Of a stretch of DNA of 64,000 nt, positions 39,181-48,622 are shown one piece after another. The stretch spans positions 248,001-312,000 of the forward strand of contig NZ_JACSMA010000001.1 in NCBI RefSeq assembly GCF_018618415.1, given 5' to 3'. Positions within the stretch are counted from its first letter, which is position 1. Each line of letters opens with the position of its first letter. Below the pieces are notes generated by a model. The model did no database searches, was not told the DNA's origin, and saw only the letters and a list, made by a program, of their open reading frames with translations. Position numbers and translations under genes: made by a program. The stretch is from Exiguobacterium sp. s146. GTDB lineage: Bacteria > Bacillota > Bacilli > Exiguobacteriales > Exiguobacteriaceae.

Positions 39181-39762
39181 TCAAGGTGTCGACAGTTCTT
39201 CTTCGGTGACCCATTTATGGTTCGTCACTTCTTCCCCGGATTCTAACGAGAAATCGACCATATAGACGGTCGTCTCTTCGACGGAATCGATGGTAGCGGT
39301 CGTGCCACCCATCCCGCTCATATGCTCGGCGTTGACTTCGACCTCGTCATCGACCTCATACGGGGCATCCTGTGCACCTTCAATCTCTTCATGGATAATC
39401 CATTTATGGTCTTTGACGCGCTCGCCGCCGTGCATCGGATCGTACGAGATACTGTAGGCGACCGTGTCGTAGGCGCCGACAATCGTCGCTTCCGCGCCTT
39501 CCATTCCTGGCATGTGAGCTTCCGTAATGACGGCTTTGTCCCCGACCGCGAACGTCGGGTTCTCTGCTGACTTCAAGCCTTCCGGGACATCACCCGAACC
39601 GGACATATCCATCCCAGAATGGTCGTTCCCGTCCATCGTCTCTTCCATCTGATTGTCCATGTTCGTGTCGTTATTCGCTGTATCGTCTTCACCGCAAGCG
39701 ACGAGCAATCCGCTCAGTGAGAGCGCCATTGTCATCATGCCAAGTTTCTTATTCCATCTCAT
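39181..39762 (-). CDS. copL: Copper-binding lipoprotein CopL-like (YdhK, two DUF1541 repeats)
   Basis: A 193-residue lipoprotein with lipobox LVAC (Cys23), a Met/His/Asp-rich linker (NDHSGMDMSGSGD), then two repeats of DUF1541: each has a D(K/E)V or DKA opening, an AEHM or EAHMPGM motif and a closing NHKW or DHKW. In staphylococci the CopL protein of this family binds copper at the cell surface. Its place 26 bases behind a multicopper oxidase and close to a CopB-type ATPase supports the copper role. TGGAGGGA precedes the ATG. Confidence 0.85.
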   Translation of the reverse strand: MRWNKKLGMMTMALSLSGLLVACGEDDTANNDTNMDNQMEETMDGNDHSGMDMSGSGDVPEGLKSAENPTFAVGDKAVITEAHMPGMEGAEATIVGAYDTVAYSISYDPMHGGERVKDHKWIIHEEIEGAQDAPYEVDDEVEVNAEHMSGMGGTTATIDSVEETTVYMVDFSLESGEEVTNHKWVTEEELSTP

Positions 39763-39788
39763 TCATATTCCCTCCAAACAAAATATCG

Positions 39789-41156
39789 TTAGTTGACTCG
39801 TAATTGGCCCATCATCCCGTTTTCTTCATGTTCGAGGATGTGGCAGTGGTACATGAACGTCCTGGTCTCTCGAAACGTCATTTCAATCTTCACTTTTTCG
39901 CCCGGGGCGACGGCGACCGTATCTTTCCAGCCACGTTCGTTGTCAGGCGGCGGATTGCCGTCCCGTTCCAGGATACGGAATTGGACGCCATGGACGTGGA
40001 ACGGGTGGGTCATCCCGCCCATCATGTCCTCCCGGTTATAGATCTCCCACACCTCGGTCGACCCTTGCCGAACGTTGATATCGATGCGATCGGGATCGAA
40101 TTGTTTGCCGTCGATCGTCACCATATTGCCCATCCCGAACAACGTGAGCCGGCGAGCGGTCTCGCTCGATTTGTGAGCGACAGGGGCCTCCGTGAAAGCA
40201 TCGGTCCAGTCGCCATCTTGCTCGGTGAGGTCGCGCACCGTGAACGTCGTGAACGGAATCCCGTCCGCTTGAAGGGCAAGGCGGTATCCGGTCGCCATGC
40301 CTGAGAAGTCGATGATGATCTCGGCGCGCTCGCTAGGTGAGAGCGTCAACGTCTTAAGCGAAACCGGTTGGTCGAGCATACCGCCGTCGGTCGCGATTTG
40401 CGTGAGCGCCTCTCCGTTCGATAAGGAGAAGTCGAGATTTCGCGCGTTGGAACCGTTGACGAGGCGGACGCGCAACGTATTCGTCGTCACGTCGAACGTC
40501 GTATCGATCGCCCCGTTCGCGAGGAGCGTATCCCCGACCGTCCCGTCGACGTTCATCTGGCGGTCGTAGTCGAGCCGTCCGTCATCCGTGAAGAGGCGGT
40601 CTTGGACGATGAGCGGGATGTCATCGACACCGTACTCATTCGGCAACTCGTTCTCCGTTTCGTCCGTCACGTACAACAGTCCGGCCAGGCCAAGATAGAC
40701 TTGTTCGGCCGTCGCGCCCATCGGATGCGGGTGGAACCAGAGCGTGCCCGGTTCTTGGTCGACATCGAGACGGACTTGTCTTTGTTCGCCCGGTTCGATC
40801 GCTTGGTGGGGTCCACCGTCCTCGGCTGCCGGAATGACGAGACCGTGCCAATGGAACGAGGTCGGTTCATCCAACTGATTGATCGTATTAATATAGACGG
40901 TCTTTCCAGTCGGCAATTCAATCATCGGCCCTAATAAATTCCCGTTATAGCCAAGCGTCTCCGCGCTGACACCTTGATCGAAGAATCGATGCTCGCCACG
41001 TTCGGTGCGAATCGTATAATAGAGCGCCTCGTCCGTGACGCGGTCGGGTTGTAGCCGTTCCGGGATGGGGAGGGGGTGGCTCGGTTCGTTCGACGAGACG
41101 AGCTCGACGATGCCTCCGCGTCCCATCCCGATGACCCATTTCATCGTGTGGTTCAT
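39789..41156 (-). CDS. mco: Multicopper oxidase
   Basis: A 455-residue laccase-like oxidase with three cupredoxin domains. All copper motifs are present: HWHG near residue 102, HPHP near 142, HPFHVHG near 389 and HCHILEHE near 440. It probably oxidises Cu(I) to the less toxic Cu(II). Unlike CueO it shows no Tat or Sec signal at the N-terminus, so it appears cytoplasmic unless the start is wrong. The GAAAGGATG site supports the chosen ATG. It shares a transcript with copL. Confidence 0.9.
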   Translation of the reverse strand: MNHTMKWVIGMGRGGIVELVSSNEPSHPLPIPERLQPDRVTDEALYYTIRTERGEHRFFDQGVSAETLGYNGNLLGPMIELPTGKTVYINTINQLDEPTSFHWHGLVIPAAEDGGPHQAIEPGEQRQVRLDVDQEPGTLWFHPHPMGATAEQVYLGLAGLLYVTDETENELPNEYGVDDIPLIVQDRLFTDDGRLDYDRQMNVDGTVGDTLLANGAIDTTFDVTTNTLRVRLVNGSNARNLDFSLSNGEALTQIATDGGMLDQPVSLKTLTLSPSERAEIIIDFSGMATGYRLALQADGIPFTTFTVRDLTEQDGDWTDAFTEAPVAHKSSETARRLTLFGMGNMVTIDGKQFDPDRIDINVRQGSTEVWEIYNREDMMGGMTHPFHVHGVQFRILERDGNPPPDNERGWKDTVAVAPGEKVKIEMTFRETRTFMYHCHILEHEENGMMGQLRVN

Positions 41157-41244
41157 ATGGCATCATCCTTTCGCATAAAACGTGAGCCTATTCTGTTATA
41201 CCAACAAGTTGTGAATTTTTTGTTAAACGAAAAACAAGTTTTTA

Positions 41245-41271
41245 TATACTGTATAGGGGTATATGGTATAC
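41245..41271 (+). promoter_or_regulatory. Promoter and CsoR-like operator of copB
   Basis: A -10-like TATACT (41245-41250) is followed by GTATAGGGGTATATGGTATAC (41251-41271), which has GTATA/TATAC arms and a GGGGTATA core reminiscent of CsoR sites. It precedes the copB ribosome site directly. No csoR gene is in the window. Confidence 0.4.
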
Positions 41272-41287
41272 ATAGGAGGTGGTCAAC

Positions 41288-43294
41288 GTGGAACATTCAC
41301 ACCACGCGTCATCTCATCATGGACACGGAGAGATGCATGACTCGCATGCCGGAGGACATGAAGGGATGATTGAAGAGTATAAGCGTCGATTTTTCGTCTC
41401 TTTAGGGCTGACGATCCCGATTCTGATTTTGTCGGACATGATTCAAGAGTGGGCCGGTTTTGAACTGACGTTTCCTTATGAGAAGGAGACGTTATTCGTG
41501 TTGGCGACGATTGTGTACGTCTACGGCGGGTGGCCATTTTTGAAAGGTAGCCTCGACGAATTACGTCAACGAAATCCGGGGATGATGATGCTCATCGGCC
41601 TCGCCATCAGCGTCGCGTACTTTTATAGCGTCGCCATCGTGTTCGGCTTCGGGCACGGCCATGACTTCTTCTGGGAATTGGCGACGTTAATCGTCATCAT
41701 GTTGCTCGGGCACTGGATTGAGATGCGCTCGATTATGGGCGCGTCGAACGCGTTGCAACAGCTCGTCCGTCTCCTCCCGAGCGTGGCACACCGAATGAAT
41801 GGGGAGGCGGTCGAAGACGTTCCGGTCTCTGATCTCCATGTCGGGAATTTGATTCTCGTTAAACCGGGCGAACAGATCCCGGTCGACGGGGAGTTGCTCA
41901 AAGGGCGGACGACGGTCGATGAATCGATGTTGACCGGTGAATCGATGCCTGTCGAAAAAGAGACGGGCGACGTCGTCATCGCCGGGTCGATCAACCAAGA
42001 AGGCAGCATGACGATCAAGACGACGAGCACGGGGGAGAGCACGTACTTGTCGAAAGTCATCGAGTTGGTGAAAGAGGCACAGGAGTCGAAGTCGAAAACA
42101 CAAAACTTGGCCAACCGGGCTGCGAAGCTTCTGTTCTACGTGGCGGTCGGGGCGGGCGTCTTGACGTTCGTCATCTGGCTCGCACTCGGATATCCCGTCA
42201 GCATGGCCGTCGAACGCATGGTCACGGTCATGGTCATCTCCTGTCCGCATGCGCTCGGTCTCGCCTCGCCGCTCGTCGTGGCGGTCTCGACGGCGTTGTC
42301 GGCGAAACGCGGCCTGCTCATCCGGAATCGGACCCAGTTCGAGGAGGCCCGTCGTCTCGACGCGGTCATCTTCGATAAGACCGGGACGTTGACACAAGGC
42401 GACTTCGGGGTGACCGACATCGTGGCTGCGGCCACGCATTCCGAAGACGAGGTGTTGCGTCTCGCGGCGGCGGTCGAGACGGCGTCGCAACATCCGCTCG
42501 CGCGCGGCGTGCTCCGGGAAGCAGAGCAGCGCGGATTGAAACTGCCAGAAGTCGTCGATTTCGCTTCGATTACCGGCGTCGGGCTAGAAGGACAGGTCGA
42601 AGGCGCCCGAGTCCGAGTCGTCAGCCCGCGTCATGTACGTGACCAGCACATCACCATCGACGAGGCGGCGTTCGAGACGTTGTCCAATGCCGGCAAAACG
42701 GTCGTCTTCACGATTCGGGACGGCGAATTAATCGGCATGATCGCCTTGGCGGACATGGTCCGCGATGAAGCGAAAGAGACGGTCCGAGCGTTGAAAGACC
42801 GGGGTGTCCGCTCCATCATGCTCACCGGGGACAACCGGAAAGTGGCCGACTGGGTCGCGTCGCAACTTCACATCGATGAAGTGTATGCCGAAGTATTGCC
42901 AGACGACAAGTCACGGCAAGTCCAAACCATCCAAGCCGATGGCAGCAAAGTGGCGATGGTCGGGGACGGCATCAATGATGCACCGGCCTTGGCCCAAGCG
43001 GACGTCGGCATCGCCATCGGCAGCGGGACCGACGTCGCCGTCGAGACGGCCGATATCGTCCTCGTCCGGAGCAACCCGAAAGACGTGCTGTCGATTCTCG
43101 ACTTGTCTCGCAACACGTATAACAAGATGATTCAAAACTTGTGGTGGGCCGCCGGTTATAACATCGTCGCCATCCCGCTCGCGGCGGGTGTGTTGGCCCC
43201 GATCGGCATCCTCTTGTCGCCAGCCGTCGGTGCGGTGCTCATGAGTCTCAGTACGGTCATCGTCGCCTTGAACGCACGGACGCTCAAACTTTAA
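41288..43294 (+). CDS. copB: Copper-exporting P-type ATPase CopB
   Basis: A 668-residue P1B-type ATPase. The N-terminus is a His-rich tail (HSHH, HHGHG) instead of CxxC metal domains. The transmembrane metal motif is CPH near residue 319, which defines the CopB (P1B-3) group; the phosphorylation site is DKTGTLTQ near 363, with TGES, TGDN and GDGIND in place. CopB proteins export copper, usually as Cu(II). The GTG at 41288 is preferred because AGGAGGT overlaps an earlier in-frame GTG. It is divergent from mco-copL. Confidence 0.92.
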   Translation: MEHSHHASSHHGHGEMHDSHAGGHEGMIEEYKRRFFVSLGLTIPILILSDMIQEWAGFELTFPYEKETLFVLATIVYVYGGWPFLKGSLDELRQRNPGMMMLIGLAISVAYFYSVAIVFGFGHGHDFFWELATLIVIMLLGHWIEMRSIMGASNALQQLVRLLPSVAHRMNGEAVEDVPVSDLHVGNLILVKPGEQIPVDGELLKGRTTVDESMLTGESMPVEKETGDVVIAGSINQEGSMTIKTTSTGESTYLSKVIELVKEAQESKSKTQNLANRAAKLLFYVAVGAGVLTFVIWLALGYPVSMAVERMVTVMVISCPHALGLASPLVVAVSTALSAKRGLLIRNRTQFEEARRLDAVIFDKTGTLTQGDFGVTDIVAAATHSEDEVLRLAAAVETASQHPLARGVLREAEQRGLKLPEVVDFASITGVGLEGQVEGARVRVVSPRHVRDQHITIDEAAFETLSNAGKTVVFTIRDGELIGMIALADMVRDEAKETVRALKDRGVRSIMLTGDNRKVADWVASQLHIDEVYAEVLPDDKSRQVQTIQADGSKVAMVGDGINDAPALAQADVGIAIGSGTDVAVETADIVLVRSNPKDVLSILDLSRNTYNKMIQNLWWAAGYNIVAIPLAAGVLAPIGILLSPAVGAVLMSLSTVIVALNARTLKL

Positions 43295-43353
43295 CAAATC
43301 TTTCATCTTTAGTTTTTATACTAGGGAAGATGCTAAAGATGGAGGGATTTTAA

Positions 43354-44310
43354 ATGAGACGAACATTACTCGTACCAACGCTCACGATGACGATATTCCT
43401 TGCCTCGTGTGGCGGGGCGACGCCGGCGAACGAGCCGACGACACCGGTCACGGAAGAAAAAGAGACGTCGACGGAACAGGTGCCGGACCGCTGGACATCG
43501 ACAGAAACAGGCACCGCGGTCTCCCATATTCACGGTGCCGGCTTTTGGCCAGACGGGCGTCCGGTCATTGCGACGCATACGGGACTGATGGAATTCAGGG
43601 AAGACGGCTGGTACGAATTGTCGTCGAACCGTCACGATTATATGGGCTTCGAGCTCGTCGCGGACGGGTTTTATGCGAGTGGTCACCCGGCACAGGATTC
43701 GCCTTATGAGAATCCGCTCGGCGTCGTCCGTGGGACCGATAAAGGCGAGACGCTCGAGATTCGCTCGCTAGAAGGCGAGGCCGATTTTCACTACATGAGT
43801 GCGGGCTTCGAATCTGAGAGCCTCTACGTGTATTTAGAAACGGCGACGAGCGAACTCGAACCAGGATTTTATCGGTCGCTCGATGGCGGGAAGACGTTTG
43901 AGCCGATGAACATGAACGGGATTGATGGTGCGGGTATCGCTGGAATCATGGCGGACGCGAGCGAACCGAAACGTGTCTTCGTTTATGGGCCGGACGGCAT
44001 CCTCGTCTCGAACGACGGCGGAGACACGTTCGAGCTGTTCATCGATGGAACGAGCGTCGTGACGATGGCGTCAACGAACGGTTCGGTCGCCTACATCGGG
44101 CAAGCCGATACATCGTTCGAGCTGATTGTCCGTGAACTCGGAAAAGAGACGGAGACGTCGCTGCCGCTCCCTGAGCTCGCGGCGGGTGATCTTCCAATCG
44201 AACTCGTAATCGAGGAAGATCGCCTCTTGCTGGCGACGTCAGGCAATAGCGTCTATATGTATGAGGACGAGGAATGGACGCAGCTGTTGCAAGATGGGAA
44301 AGTGAACTAA
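43354..44310 (+). CDS. F510_1955-type BNR-repeat lipoprotein
   Basis: A 318-residue lipoprotein with lipobox LASC (Cys19). The domain begins VSHIHGAGFWPDG and contains BNR/Asp-box-like repeats (SLDGGKTF, SNDGGDTF), matching a family annotated as F510_1955 glycosyl hydrolases, often found with copper genes. Enzymatic activity is unproven. It starts 59 bases after copB on the same strand and ends at a shared terminator, so it probably belongs to the copper operon. Confidence 0.8.
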   Translation: MRRTLLVPTLTMTIFLASCGGATPANEPTTPVTEEKETSTEQVPDRWTSTETGTAVSHIHGAGFWPDGRPVIATHTGLMEFREDGWYELSSNRHDYMGFELVADGFYASGHPAQDSPYENPLGVVRGTDKGETLEIRSLEGEADFHYMSAGFESESLYVYLETATSELEPGFYRSLDGGKTFEPMNMNGIDGAGIAGIMADASEPKRVFVYGPDGILVSNDGGDTFELFIDGTSVVTMASTNGSVAYIGQADTSFELIVRELGKETETSLPLPELAAGDLPIELVIEEDRLLLATSGNSVYMYEDEEWTQLLQDGKVN

Positions 44311-44347
44311 AAAATTCCGGCCCCTGACTCAGGTGCCGGAATTTTTT
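44309..44347. terminator. Bidirectional terminator
   Basis: AAAAATTCCGGC pairs perfectly with GCCGGAATTTTT; A and T runs on both sides let it serve the lipoprotein gene and the convergent kinase. Confidence 0.88.
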
Positions 44348-45741
44348 CATTGGAGCGGAAGCTTGATCGTGAACGTCGTCCCAGATGGAGTGGAGACAAC
44401 GGTCAACGACCCGTCATGCAATCGGATGATTTGATGGGCGATAGCAAGGCCGAGTCCGCTGCCGCCCGTGCGACGGGAGCGTGATTTTTCGACCCGATAC
44501 AGGCGGTCGAAGATGTAAGGCAGGTCCTCTTCAGGAATACCTTTCCCATCGTCTTGAATCGTGAAGTGAAGGGCTTCATCCGTTAGTTGCATATCGAATC
44601 GGACTCGACCGGCCTCACTATGTTGAATCGCATTGTGGGCGATGGAGCGGAACACTTGTAAAATGCGATGTCGATCCAACTGTAAGACGACGTCCTGGGA
44701 AGAACAGTCGGTGCTGCTATCGAACGCAATCGGTGTCACCCGGAACATCGTGGCGAGCACGCGTTGTAAATCGTCACAGAGCGCATCGACCGCCACAGGT
44801 TCGAGATGCAACGTGAACGTGTTCTCATCCAACTGGGCGAGCTGGAACGCGTTCTCGACGAGCTCGGTGAGCGCCTGACTCTCCTCGAGAATCGTCTGAA
44901 TCGACTGCTCTCTCAACGAGACGGGCGTCTGCGGTTTGGAGGCGATTTCGGCATAGCCCTGCAAATACGTGAGCGGCGTCTTAATCTCGTGGGAGAGGTC
45001 GGACAAAAATTGATTCCGTTCTTTCCGGAGACGAACCAGTTCAAGTGACATCGCTTCAATCGAACGGGCCAACTCTCCGATTTCATCCTCTCGGGACGTG
45101 GGGAGCGTTAACGTCTCGGGATTCGTTAAGACGTCCTCAGTCGCGCGGCGCAACAGCTGAATCGGGTTGGAAATCAAGCGGCTCAACAAAACGAACGTCA
45201 TGATGGTGATGACGAGGGCGATGCCGGTGATATACAGAAACCGGAGTTGGAGCCGATGGCTGATTCCGTGGATAATCTCGGTAGGCAAAAACATATATAC
45301 ATACCCGTAGCGGGTGTCGTCTTCCATCGCATCGATCGGGGTGCGGACGGCGAGATACGGCTCATTCTCCCAATCGTCTTCGAGGACGGTCGTCACATTG
45401 GCATCGCCTCGGTTCGCTTCCGTTTGGACGAGCATCGAGAGCGGATTGGGAAAGCGGTTGGACGTTTGTAGTATCGAGTGGTCAGGAGCGGTGATGGCGA
45501 CTTTCGTATCGGTCTCGCTCTCCATCGTCGCGACGTGGTCGATCGTCTCCTCGTCAAAACTCATCGCGAGTACGCTCGCATGACTTTCCGCCCTCGATTC
45601 GAGCCGATCGATTTCTTCGATGACGCGCTCTCCGAGGAGCGTATGGTAAAGCAATAAGAACAAGACACCTTCAATCAATAACGTCGTCAATAAAAAGATC
45701 AGGCTGATTCGGAATGGGAGACTGTTGCGTCGGAATGTCAT
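44347..45741 (-). CDS. Two-component sensor histidine kinase
   Basis: A 464-residue kinase with membrane helices at about 12-34 and 162-185, an extracellular domain of about 125 residues, HAMP, the H-box LSHEIKTPLTYLQG near residue 251 and a HATPase domain (HNAIQHSE, DDGKGIP, GGSGLGLAIAH). It overlaps its response regulator gene by 4 bases. It borders the copper cluster, but the sensor domain shows no obvious metal motif, so the stimulus is open. Confidence 0.88.
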   Translation of the reverse strand: MTFRRNSLPFRISLIFLLTTLLIEGVLFLLLYHTLLGERVIEEIDRLESRAESHASVLAMSFDEETIDHVATMESETDTKVAITAPDHSILQTSNRFPNPLSMLVQTEANRGDANVTTVLEDDWENEPYLAVRTPIDAMEDDTRYGYVYMFLPTEIIHGISHRLQLRFLYITGIALVITIMTFVLLSRLISNPIQLLRRATEDVLTNPETLTLPTSREDEIGELARSIEAMSLELVRLRKERNQFLSDLSHEIKTPLTYLQGYAEIASKPQTPVSLREQSIQTILEESQALTELVENAFQLAQLDENTFTLHLEPVAVDALCDDLQRVLATMFRVTPIAFDSSTDCSSQDVVLQLDRHRILQVFRSIAHNAIQHSEAGRVRFDMQLTDEALHFTIQDDGKGIPEEDLPYIFDRLYRVEKSRSRRTGGSGLGLAIAHQIIRLHDGSLTVVSTPSGTTFTIKLPLQ

Positions 45742-46415
45742 GAGTCCGATCGCTCCTCAATCCAGCGATAGCCGCGGCCCCATACCGTCTTCAAATAGTC
45801 GTCAATCGGGAAGCCGGCCTCGCCGAGCTTGTCGCGAATCATCCGGATGTGGGCGTCGACCGTGCGCGGGTCCGACTCGGACGAGTAAGGCCAGACCAAG
45901 TCGTATAAATCCATCCGGTTGTAGAGTCGATTCGGGTGTTGCAGGAACAGCTTCAAGATGGCCGTCGCTTTTGGGGTCAGCACGATCTCCTGCTCTTGAT
46001 AGAGGATCCGGCCGCTCGCCTCGTCATAGCGCAACGCACCGTAATCCACATTCGTGACACGGCTCCGTCGCAACACCGCACGAATCCGGGCCAGGAGCAC
46101 GTTCCCTTCGAACGGCTTCGTCACGTAGTCGTCCGCCCCTGCGTCAAGTCCGCGAATCGTCGTCTCGCTGTCCGACCGGGCCGTCAACAAGACGACGGGC
46201 AGTTCGGCATCGAGCGCCTTGATTTGGCGGCACAACGTGATTCCGTCGACACCGGGCATCATGATGTCGAGCATCACCAAGTCCGGACGTTCGGAAATCC
46301 GTTCCATCGCTTCTCGTCCGTCTGCGGCCTCGATACAGGTATAGCCGTCGCCTTCTAAGAATAGGCGGAGCAAACGTCTCATTTTCATTTCGTCATCGAC
46401 AATCAAAATTTTCAT
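45738..46415 (-). CDS. OmpR-family response regulator
   Basis: A 225-residue regulator: receiver domain with acidic pocket DDE, phospho-Asp in VMLDIMMPG near residue 51 and Lys in TKPFEG near 101, followed by a winged helix (about 125-222) ending VWGRGYRWIEE. It is the first gene of the pair and overlaps the kinase by ATGA. Target genes are unknown; the adjacent copper genes are candidates. Confidence 0.9.
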   Translation of the reverse strand: MKILIVDDEMKMRRLLRLFLEGDGYTCIEAADGREAMERISERPDLVMLDIMMPGVDGITLCRQIKALDAELPVVLLTARSDSETTIRGLDAGADDYVTKPFEGNVLLARIRAVLRRSRVTNVDYGALRYDEASGRILYQEQEIVLTPKATAILKLFLQHPNRLYNRMDLYDLVWPYSSESDPRTVDAHIRMIRDKLGEAGFPIDDYLKTVWGRGYRWIEERSDS

Positions 46416-46491
46416 ATGTGGTCCTCCTATGATTCTGAACCGTCTCGTCTACGTAACGGTTTCGAGAGACGGGGAACGTTCTCCTTGTCCA

Positions 46492-47946
46492 TCAGAGTAG
46501 TTCGGGCGATTGAAGAAATTGTCGGACGAGTGCGGGTTCATCAAACGGAACGGTCTTGTCTCCGATGCGCTCGACGCGGTCATGACCCTTTCCGAATATG
46601 ACACCGCAGTCGTAGTTCGTCATCTGGTCGCAAAAGAACCGGATGGCTGCTTCGCGTTCAGCGAATTGCATCAGTTCGGCAGATGACCCGGCCGCTAAAT
46701 CGTCGAGGATGTGCTGTGGATCTTCATGACGTGGGTCATGGATGGTCAAGATGACATCCGTGCCTGAAGCAACGACGACTTCCGTCATGATGCTGCGCTT
46801 CAGTCGGTCACGTTCGCCGGCAGCACTGAGCAGTACGAGCACACGAGGATAGCAGGCCGTCAATGACGTTACGACTTGTTTGATGGCGTCCGGTGTATGT
46901 CCATAATCAATATAGACCGATTGATTGATTCCGGTCACGCGTTCGCGGCGTCCGCTCGGTAACGTCAACGTCTTAACATGAGGAACAATCTCTGCCAACG
47001 GCATCCCGGTTTGCAGGACGATGCTGATGGCGCATAACGTGTTATCGAGATTATAGTCCTCATGGAACGGAAGGGACGATTGTGTCGCCTCGTCGCCCAA
47101 CTGGAGCATGAACTTCTCGTCTTTCCGATGTCCGATCAAGTTTGCGGTAGTCGAGTGACGACCGAATGAAAAGGTGTCGGCGACGGATGGTGCCAGCGAC
47201 AGCATGAGCGCGTGATGCGAATCCTCCTCATTGACGATGCCACACCCTGAATCCCTCAACTGGGCAAACAACTGGGCTTTCGTATAGGCGTACGTCACCA
47301 TCGTCCCGTGATAGTCCAAATGGTCGTGGGACAGATTGAGGAAGGCGGTCGTCTCGAACTCCAAGCCGGCAATTCTTGATTCCGCGATGGCTTGAGAGGA
47401 GACTTCCATCAAACAATCGGTGACACCGGCCTCAACCATGGCGTGAAGGTGGCGATGAATCGTCAACGGGTCAGGCGTCGTATTTGGTGTTTCGAACGTT
47501 TGGCCGGCGTACGTGATACCGAGTGTGCCGATGAGTCCGGCTGACATCCCGATGTGTTCGAACAATTGATGGGCGAGTGCCGTCGTCGTTGTTTTCCCGT
47601 TCGTCCCGGTGACGCCGTGCAGGCGCAGCCTCGTTGAAGGATGATCGTAAAACGCTCCGGCGAGTTCGGCCAACGCTTGTTTCGTGTCCTTACAATAGAT
47701 GATGGGTACCCGGGCCTCGATTGGACGTTCGGCGATGATGGCGACCGCTCCGTTATGAATCGCTTCGTTCACGTAGTCATGGCCATCGTGGCGATAACCC
47801 GAGATGCAAACGAATAAAAAATTTTGTTTAATTTCTTTGGAAGAGAAGGAAATGCCCTCAATCATCGTTTCGGCAGGGTTGTCCAAATACGTCCATGTCA
47901 CGAGCTGTTTCAGCTCCATCAACAGGTCTTGCAATGCTTTTACCAC
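46492..47946 (-). CDS. MurE-family UDP-N-acetylmuramyl-tripeptide synthetase
   Basis: A 484-residue Mur ligase. The ATP loop is GVTGTNGKTTTT near residue 110, the carbamylated-Lys region and NLSHDHLDYHGTM follow, and the C-terminal domain has SGRRERV and FGKGHD. The substrate-selecting loop, DNPR in mDAP enzymes, reads HDPRHEDP here, so amino acid choice (Lys, mDAP or other) is unclear. It stands alone, not in a mur or dcw cluster, so it may be a second, specialised MurE. The GTG start is about 10 bases after AAAGGAG; an ATG nine codons later would give a more standard N-terminus. Confidence 0.82.
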   Translation of the reverse strand: MVKALQDLLMELKQLVTWTYLDNPAETMIEGISFSSKEIKQNFLFVCISGYRHDGHDYVNEAIHNGAVAIIAERPIEARVPIIYCKDTKQALAELAGAFYDHPSTRLRLHGVTGTNGKTTTTALAHQLFEHIGMSAGLIGTLGITYAGQTFETPNTTPDPLTIHRHLHAMVEAGVTDCLMEVSSQAIAESRIAGLEFETTAFLNLSHDHLDYHGTMVTYAYTKAQLFAQLRDSGCGIVNEEDSHHALMLSLAPSVADTFSFGRHSTTANLIGHRKDEKFMLQLGDEATQSSLPFHEDYNLDNTLCAISIVLQTGMPLAEIVPHVKTLTLPSGRRERVTGINQSVYIDYGHTPDAIKQVVTSLTACYPRVLVLLSAAGERDRLKRSIMTEVVVASGTDVILTIHDPRHEDPQHILDDLAAGSSAELMQFAEREAAIRFFCDQMTNYDCGVIFGKGHDRVERIGDKTVPFDEPALVRQFLQSPELL

Positions 47947-48109
47947 TTCATTCTGTCTCCTTTATGTCGAAAGTCCATTTTGACAGTATAGCCGTCGTTT
48001 GTGAAAAAGAAGTGAAAGCGTCGACGGCGGCAAGACGAGCGGGTTTGAACGCCTGGCACATCGGTAACATGATTGATGAAACATAACAAAATGAAAAAGG
48101 AGTGAGACG

Positions 48110-48607
48110 ATGAAACCTTACGCAAAATTTGGAGTGATGATTCTCGTATCGACATTTCTCATGTATTGGCTCATGTATTTGAACGTGTTCCAACTCGACC
48201 ATATCTTCTTCAGTCAGACGCGTCTGTACATGGCGCTCATCATGGGCTCGGTCATGGCGTTCGTCATGTTGCTGTTCATGTGGGGCATGTACAAAAACAA
48301 AAAGCTGAACGCCGTCATCTTAGGCGTGAGCGCGCTCGTGTTCGGACTCTCACTGTGGCTCGTCCGGAGCCAGACGACGGTCGATGACGTCAGTTGGATG
48401 AAGGCGATGATTCCGCACCACTCCATCGCCATCTTGACGAGCGAGCGGGCCGAAATTGAGGACCCACGCGTGAAGCAGCTGTCAGAAGACATCATCGAAG
48501 CACAACGACGTGAAATCGAAGAGATGAAGCGGTTGATTGAAGAGTTAGAAAAAGAAAAAGAGGAAGCGGCGAAAGAGGCTGAATCGACAACAACAGCGAC
48601 CGAGTGA
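48110..48607 (+). CDS. DUF305 family membrane protein
   Basis: A 165-residue protein with three N-terminal membrane helices (about 8-28, 41-61, 67-86) and an outer helical DUF305 segment containing WMKAMIPHHSIAILTSERAEIEDPRVKQL. The MxxHH pattern resembles metal- or copper-associated DUF305 proteins, which are often near copper genes; the copper cluster ends 1.7 kb away. The C-terminus is a Glu/Lys coiled coil. AAAAGGAGTGAG precedes the ATG. Confidence 0.82.
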   Translation: MKPYAKFGVMILVSTFLMYWLMYLNVFQLDHIFFSQTRLYMALIMGSVMAFVMLLFMWGMYKNKKLNAVILGVSALVFGLSLWLVRSQTTVDDVSWMKAMIPHHSIAILTSERAEIEDPRVKQLSEDIIEAQRREIEEMKRLIEELEKEKEEAAKEAESTTTATE

Positions 48608-48621
48608 TGCGGTCGCTGTTT
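48592..48621. terminator. Hairpin between convergent DUF305 and 67-residue genes
   Basis: AACAGCGACCG pairs perfectly with CGGTCGCTGTT and encloses the DUF305 stop codon. T-runs are short, so termination may be partial. Confidence 0.65.
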
Positions 48622-48622
48622 G

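Noticed and set aside
47964-48086. A 40-codon plus-strand frame (MSKVHFDSIAVV...) between the MurE-like gene and the DUF305 gene
   Set aside because: Composition is plausible, but there is no ribosome site and it overlaps the promoter area of the MurE-like gene; support is too weak to list as a gene.
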